Assembly (NCBI GenBank): GCA_002842215.1
Contig: PHCC01000017.1
Span: 62,001-126,000 of the forward strand
Length of the DNA stretch: 64,000 bases
DNA from: Betaproteobacteria bacterium HGW-Betaproteobacteria-9
GTDB taxonomy: Bacteria > Pseudomonadota > Gammaproteobacteria > Burkholderiales > Burkholderiaceae_C
Direction of reading: 5' to 3'
Positions 59,639 through 64,000 of the stretch are shown here, piece after piece; positions within the stretch are counted from its first letter, which is position 1; every line of letters begins with the position of its first letter. The notes below the pieces were generated by a model. It saw only the letters and a program-made list of their open reading frames with translations, was not told where the DNA came from and searched no databases. Both the position numbers and the translations under genes were made by a program.

Positions 59639-60868
59639 TCAGGCCAACGCTTCATCCAGCAGCTCGACCCAGTGCCGCACCGGCGTGGCCGTGCCACTTT
59701 GCAGGTGCGTGATGCAGCCGATGTTGGCGCTGGTGATCACGTCCGGCTGCAGCTCGCTCAGGTGGCCGAGCTTGCGGTCGCGCAGCTGGTACGAGAGCGT
59801 GGGGTTGAGCACCGAATACGTGCCCGCTGAGCCGCAACACAGGTGCGCTTCGTTCTTCGCCACCATCACCGTGAACCCCATCGCCGACAGGTGCTGCTCC
59901 ACACCGCCCTTCAATTGCTGACCGTGCTGCAAGGTACAGGGCGGGTGAAAGCCGATCACCTTCTTCGGATCGGGCTGCTTCGCCAGCTTGGGCTTCAACA
60001 CCGGCACCAGCGCGGGCAGCAGCTCGCTCAGGTCCTGGGTCAGCTCGCTGATGCGCGCGGCCTTGGCGGCGTAGGCCGCGTCGTGCTGCAGGATGTGGCC
60101 ATATTCCTTCACCGTCACGCCGCAGCCCGAGGCGTTCATCACGATCGCTTCCACGCCAGCCTCGACGTGCGGCCACCAGGCGTCGATGTTGGCGCGCATC
60201 TCAGCCATGCCGCCGTCCTGGTCGTTCAGGTGGAACTTCACCGCGCCGCAGCAGCCCGCCTTGGGCGCGATCACGGTCTGGATACCGGCGGCGTCGAGTA
60301 CGCGCGCGGTCGCCGAGTTGATGTTGGGCATCATCGCCGGCTGCACGCAACCCGCGAGCATCAGCACCTTGCGTGCATGGGTCTGCGTCGGCCAGCGCCC
60401 GGCGTCCTGCCTGGCGGGCACCTTGTTCTTCAGCGAAGCCGGCAGCAGCTCGCGCACCAGTTGCCCCATCTTCATGGCCGGGCCGAACAGCGGCGAAGGC
60501 AGGCCTTCCTTCAACAGCCAGCGCACCGCTTTTTCCGCTGCCGGGCGCGGCACCTTCTCGTCCACGATCTTGCGACCGATGTCGATCAGGTGGCCGTAGT
60601 CCACGCCGCTGGGGCAGGTGCTTTCGCAGTTGCGGCAGGTGAGGCAGCGGTCCAGGTGCAGCTGCGTCTTGCGCGTCGGTTCGGCGCCTTCGAGCACCTG
60701 CTTCATCAAATAGATACGCCCGCGCGGGCCATCCAGCTCGTCGCCCAGCAGCTGGTAGGTCGGGCAGGTGGCGGTGCAGAAACCGCAGTGCACGCACTTG
60801 CGCAGGATGGCTTCGGCCGCACGGCCATCGGCGCGCGCCTGGTATTCGGGGGAGAGGTTGGTTTGCAT
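59639..60868 (-). CDS. glcF: Glycolate oxidase iron-sulfur subunit GlcF
   Basis: 409 residues from the ATG at 60868. Two ferredoxin-type motifs, CVHCGFCTATCP (near 25) and CLTCRNCESTCP (near 75), bind two [4Fe-4S] clusters. Two CCG domains follow (KAGCCGAVKFH and HLCCGSAGTYS). It forms the GlcDEF complex that oxidises glycolate to glyoxylate at the membrane. It starts 8 nt after glcE. Glycolate is a by-product of Rubisco oxygenation, which fits a possible autotroph. Confidence 0.95.
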   Translation of the reverse strand: MQTNLSPEYQARADGRAAEAILRKCVHCGFCTATCPTYQLLGDELDGPRGRIYLMKQVLEGAEPTRKTQLHLDRCLTCRNCESTCPSGVDYGHLIDIGRKIVDEKVPRPAAEKAVRWLLKEGLPSPLFGPAMKMGQLVRELLPASLKNKVPARQDAGRWPTQTHARKVLMLAGCVQPAMMPNINSATARVLDAAGIQTVIAPKAGCCGAVKFHLNDQDGGMAEMRANIDAWWPHVEAGVEAIVMNASGCGVTVKEYGHILQHDAAYAAKAARISELTQDLSELLPALVPVLKPKLAKQPDPKKVIGFHPPCTLQHGQQLKGGVEQHLSAMGFTVMVAKNEAHLCCGSAGTYSVLNPTLSYQLRDRKLGHLSELQPDVITSANIGCITHLQSGTATPVRHWVELLDEALA

Positions 60869-60876
60869 GTCTGGCC

Positions 60877-62001
60877 TCAGCCCATCCGGCCAGGGTTGAA
60901 GATGCCGGCGGGGTCGAACTCGGCACGCAGACGCTGCGTGATGGTGTCGATCACCGCGGTCTGGCGGTCGAAGCGGGGCGCGCCAGGCGCGCCATCGGCG
61001 CCGGCGCGGAACAGGGTGGCGTGGCCATTGACCGCTGCTGCAGCGGCACGAATTTCGGCGGCGGCCGACGCCGGCGCCCAGAGCCAGCGCTGCGCACCAT
61101 GCCATTCGATCAGTTGCGCGTAGGGCAGTGAAATGACCCGCGCGGTCTGCGGCACGGAGAGGCGCCACAGGCACAGTTCGGCCGACAGTGCGTTGAAAAA
61201 TGGCAACGCCTGGTCGCGGCAGGCCGTCCAGTCGGGGCCGGCCTGGGCGTTGTCCATGCGGGTGCCACCAGCCTCGCGCACCATGCGTTCGCAGGCGGCT
61301 TCCACCGCCGCCACGGCGCCGCGCAAGCGCACGAAGAGCAGTTCAGGCGCATCAAGTGCGGTGTCGTCCTTCACCCAGCAGCTGGCGTTCAAAGGCAGCG
61401 GCTGGCCACCCCAGCGGTGCAGCTGTTCCAGCGCGTCGTGCTGGCCCAGAGAGAACACGAGCGTGGCTTCGGCCGGTGCCATCGGCAGCACCTTGAGCGA
61501 GATGTCGGTGAGGATGCCCAGCGTGCCCATCGACCCGGCCAGAACGCGGCTGACGTCGTAACCCGCCACGTTTTTCATCACCTGGCCACCGAAGGTGAGC
61601 CACTCACCGCGGCCGTCGATGAACTGCACGCCGAGCACGTAGTCGCGCACACCACCGGCACTGGCGCGCGCCGGGCCGGCCAGTCCGGCGGCGACCGCGC
61701 CACCGATGGTGGATGCGGGGCCCAAGCGCGGAGGTTCGAACGGCAGGCACTGGCCCTGTTCGGCGAGCACCGCCTCCAGTTCAACCAGCGGTGTGCCGGC
61801 CCGCACTGTCACCACCAGCTCGCTCGGCTCGTGGCTCACGATGCCGGCCCACCCGCTGGTGGACACGGGTTCACCCGCGACGGGCTGCCCGTAAAAGGCC
61901 TTGGTGTCGCCACCGATGATGCGCAGGGACCGGCGCGCAGACGCGGCGGCGCGCACCTGGTCGATCAACTGGCGGGGGGATTCGGTGGGGCTGTAACTCA
62001 T
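60877..62001 (-). CDS. glcE: Glycolate oxidase FAD-binding subunit GlcE
   Basis: 374 residues from the ATG at 62001; Met at 62010 is an alternative, and upstream extensions lack support. The PCMH FAD-binding fold is shown by LRIIGGDTKAFYG and FEPPRLGPASTIGGAVAAGLAGP, then VMKNVAGYDVSRVLAGSMGTLGI. It pairs with GlcF. No glcD is found upstream in the window; a small secreted protein gene lies there instead. Confidence 0.94.
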   Translation of the reverse strand: MSYSPTESPRQLIDQVRAAASARRSLRIIGGDTKAFYGQPVAGEPVSTSGWAGIVSHEPSELVVTVRAGTPLVELEAVLAEQGQCLPFEPPRLGPASTIGGAVAAGLAGPARASAGGVRDYVLGVQFIDGRGEWLTFGGQVMKNVAGYDVSRVLAGSMGTLGILTDISLKVLPMAPAEATLVFSLGQHDALEQLHRWGGQPLPLNASCWVKDDTALDAPELLFVRLRGAVAAVEAACERMVREAGGTRMDNAQAGPDWTACRDQALPFFNALSAELCLWRLSVPQTARVISLPYAQLIEWHGAQRWLWAPASAAAEIRAAAAAVNGHATLFRAGADGAPGAPRFDRQTAVIDTITQRLRAEFDPAGIFNPGRMG

Positions 62002-62089
62002 GGCCGCCATCGTAGCGGCCACACCGAAGCGGGTTTTGAATTTTTTGCACGCGGCGCTGCAAATGCAGCGCAAGGGCCCGTCAGGGCGA

Positions 62090-62347
62090 CTACCGCGTGT
62101 GCCCGAGGCACATGCCCGCGTTGGGTCGGCCCTTGCACTCGCGTTTGAGGCGCTTTTCCCGCGCAGCGGGTTTCTCGCTGGAGGGCGCATCGACGAAAGT
62201 GACCTTGCTGGGGGCCTTCTGACCACCGGTGCTCCCTGGGGCCTGGCCCGTCGCGGCGATCGCGATGGGCGTGATCGCCGTCAATGCAAAAACGAGCGCT
62301 CCGGTCGCGATCCGACCGGTCCACCCGCGTGACAGTGCCTGGGACAT
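62090..62347 (-). CDS. Small secreted protein of unknown function
   Basis: 85 residues from the ATG at 62347, with AGGAGG 6 nt upstream. A signal peptide spans residues 1-31 (cleavage near AIA-AT). The mature part is short and basic, ending RLKRECKGRPNAGMCLGHTR with two cysteines that could form a disulfide. The family is not recognised beyond similar small periplasmic proteins of Comamonadaceae. Confidence 0.8.
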   Translation of the reverse strand: MSQALSRGWTGRIATGALVFALTAITPIAIAATGQAPGSTGGQKAPSKVTFVDAPSSEKPAAREKRLKRECKGRPNAGMCLGHTR

Positions 62348-62398
62348 GGTTTCCTCCTGATGTTGTGGTGTCCTGCCACGATGATACGGAGCAAAACG

Positions 62399-62432
62399 AA
62401 AAAAACCCCGCGTGCCTTGCGGCAGCACGGGG
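62399..62432 (-). terminator. Intrinsic terminator after amtB
   Basis: On the minus strand CCCCGTGC-tgccgcaag-GCACGCGGGG (one mismatch) is followed by TTTTTTT. It lies about 80 nt beyond the amtB stop. Confidence 0.85.
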
Positions 62433-62511
62433 TCAACATCCAAAGGAGACTCTGGGTTACAACGCGGTGGCGACGGTCGATGAACCTTGTCGCGCGCCGC
62501 GCTGGAACCGT

Positions 62512-63966
62512 TTAGCGGTTGTAGGCGGTTTCGCCGTGGGACGTGATGTCCAGACCTTCGCGTTCGGACTCTTCCGAGACGCGCAGACCCATGATCAGGT
62601 CAACAATCTTGTAAGCAATGAAGGCCACAACGGCGGACCACACGATGGTGATGAGCACGCCTTCGGCCTGGATCAGCAGCTGGCTGGCGATGGAGTAGTC
62701 GTCACCCTTGACGCCGCCGAGCGAGCCGGCCGAGAACACACCGGTCAGCAGGGCACCGACGATGCCGCCGACGCCGTGCACACCGAAGACGTCGAGCGAG
62801 TCGTCCGCGCCGAGCATCTTCTTGAGGCCCGAGACGCCCCACAGGCACAGGAAGCCAGCGATCAGGCCGATGATGATGGCACCCATGGGGCCCACCGTTC
62901 CGCAAGCCGGGGTGATAGCGACCAGACCAGCAACCGCACCGGACGCAGCGCCCAGCATGGAGGCCTTGCCCTTGCCCAACGTCTCACCGATGCACCAGGC
63001 CAGCACGGCGGCGGCGGTGGCGAACAGGGTGTTGATGAAGGCGAGCGTGGTGCCACCGTTGGCTTCCAGGTTGGAGCCGGCGTTGAAGCCAAACCAGCCC
63101 ACCCACAGCAGCGAGGCACCGACCATGGTCAGCGTCAGGCTGTGAGGCGCCATCGATTCCTTGCCGTAGCCGATGCGCTTGCCCAGCACGTAGGCACCGA
63201 CCAGACCGGCCATGGCGGCGTTGATGTGCACCACGGTACCGCCAGCGAAGTCCAGCGCGCCCTTGTCGAACAGGTAACCACCAGCACCCCAGACCATGTG
63301 GGCGATCGGGATGTAGCTGAAGGTGAACCAGATGGCGCAGAACAGCAGCACGGCGCCGAACTTGATGCGCTCGGCGAACGAGCCCACGATCAGCGCGCAG
63401 GTGATGCCGGCGAAGGTGCACTGGAAGGCGATGAAGATGTACTCGGGGATCATCACGCCAGCGGTGAACGTGGCGGCGAGCGAGTCGGGCGTGATGCCCT
63501 TCAGGAACACCTTGTCGAGGTTGCCGAAGATCAGGCCCTCACCACCGAACGCCAGGCTGTAACCGTAGACGGCCCACAGCACGGAGATCAGCGAGAAAAC
63601 GACCATCACCTGCATCAGCACCGACAGCATGTTCTTGCTGCGCACCAGACCGCCGTAGAACAGGGCCAGGCCCGGCACGACCATCAGCAGCACCAGGATG
63701 GTGGAGATCATCATCCAGGTCACGTCGCCCTTGTCGACGGTTTCCTTGACGGCTTCTTCAGCGGGCGCGGCTTCAGCGGCAGCAGGTGCTTCAACAGCAG
63801 CAGCTTCGGCAGCGGGTGCTGCGGCCGGCGCGTCGGCCGCGGGTGCCGCATCGGCGGCCGGTGCTGCGACAGCAGCCGGCGCTTCGGTCGTGGTCTGGGC
63901 CACGGCGTTCAGGCCACCAAAGGCCAGTCCAACGCCCAACAACAGGGTTGCAAGTAGTTTTTTCAT
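62512..63966 (-). CDS. amtB: Ammonium transporter AmtB
   Basis: 484 residues. A signal peptide (ending near AVAQ) and an Ala/Pro/Glu-rich segment to residue about 75 precede 11 membrane helices. The pore histidines lie in GTVVHINAAMAG and [27 protein letters not shown] and GVMIPEYIFIAFQ are conserved. It conducts ammonium and is normally gated by a PII protein (GlnK), whose gene may lie beyond the right edge. A strong terminator follows. It serves as the reference showing what is missing from the decayed copy at 24292-25536. Confidence 0.96.
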   Translation of the reverse strand: MKKLLATLLLGVGLAFGGLNAVAQTTTEAPAAVAAPAADAAPAADAPAAAPAAEAAAVEAPAAAEAAPAEEAVKETVDKGDVTWMMISTILVLLMVVPGLALFYGGLVRSKNMLSVLMQVMVVFSLISVLWAVYGYSLAFGGEGLIFGNLDKVFLKGITPDSLAATFTAGVMIPEYIFIAFQCTFAGITCALIVGSFAERIKFGAVLLFCAIWFTFSYIPIAHMVWGAGGYLFDKGALDFAGGTVVHINAAMAGLVGAYVLGKRIGYGKESMAPHSLTLTMVGASLLWVGWFGFNAGSNLEANGGTTLAFINTLFATAAAVLAWCIGETLGKGKASMLGAASGAVAGLVAITPACGTVGPMGAIIIGLIAGFLCLWGVSGLKKMLGADDSLDVFGVHGVGGIVGALLTGVFSAGSLGGVKGDDYSIASQLLIQAEGVLITIVWSAVVAFIAYKIVDLIMGLRVSEESEREGLDITSHGETAYNR

Positions 63967-64000
63967 GTTCGTGATCTTTCTTGTGCAGGGCGTTGATCAG

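Overview
The window reads as chromosome or large-replicon DNA of a GC-rich betaproteobacterium of the order Burkholderiales, most likely a Comamonadaceae hydrogen oxidiser (Hydrogenophaga-like). The basis is gene content, the Cupriavidus-type order of the hox/hyp genes, and strongly GC-biased third codon positions. The assignment is an inference from memory of gene families; no database was searched.

Region 1 (1-23,769, all on the minus strand) is one continuous [NiFe]-hydrogenase locus. Transcription runs right to left: hoxK-hoxG (membrane-bound, O2-tolerant type small and large subunits), a HupE/UreJ nickel permease, hoxZ (cytochrome b), an orphan HigA-like regulator, hoxM-L-O-Q-R-T-V (maturation and protection), hypA-B-F-C-D-E, an unknown gene, hypX, hoxA (NtrC-type activator), then hoxF-U-Y-H and the start of hoxW (soluble NAD-reducing hydrogenase). 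Many junctions are ATGA overlaps, including hoxA/hoxF. Membrane-bound hydrogenase, cofactor assembly, regulator and NAD-reducing hydrogenase are therefore chained together. The sensor genes hoxB, hoxC and hoxJ, which follow hoxA in Cupriavidus, are absent here. Upstream of hoxK lie a GG-N10-GC sigma-54 promoter candidate and a perfect TTGAT-N4-ATCAA FNR/Anr box.

Region 2 (24,040-33,700) starts with a divergent sigma-54 promoter serving a decayed amtB (internal deletion plus frameshifts). It continues with metabolic and regulatory genes: a GMC oxidoreductase, a DUF2007 protein, LysR and WYL regulators, a LysE-type exporter and a thioesterase. A compositionally different gene with a HEPN-like motif sits among them.

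Region 3 (33,875-36,605) is a toxin-antitoxin-like pair: a 791-residue Zeta-domain protein with a long C-terminal extension, preceded by a 114-residue putative antitoxin or immunity protein.

Region 4 (36,805-46,640) holds housekeeping and small accessory genes: a low-molecular-weight phosphatase, an ABC exporter, an RRM protein, tRNA-Arg(ACG), an esterase, a ribbon-helix-helix regulator with a long palindromic operator, DUF1508, DUF3445, NhaR-like, Bax-inhibitor-1-like and TSUP proteins.

Region 5 (46,954-53,189) is an efflux operon: adaptor, RND pump, DUF2892, TDT carrier and CsoR-family repressor. A CsoR-type operator sits inside its promoter.

Region 6 (53,287-64,000) holds alr, lplT, a receiver-like protein, glutathione peroxidase, lrgAB, DUF3597, glcE-glcF and an intact amtB.

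The most striking non-coding signal is a family of structured repeats. Twelve intergenic copies each begin 0-13 nt after a stop codon, always in the sense orientation of that gene. They have three hairpins, and the stems show compensatory changes. A related GC-rich palindromic segment appears to have been captured in frame inside hypX.
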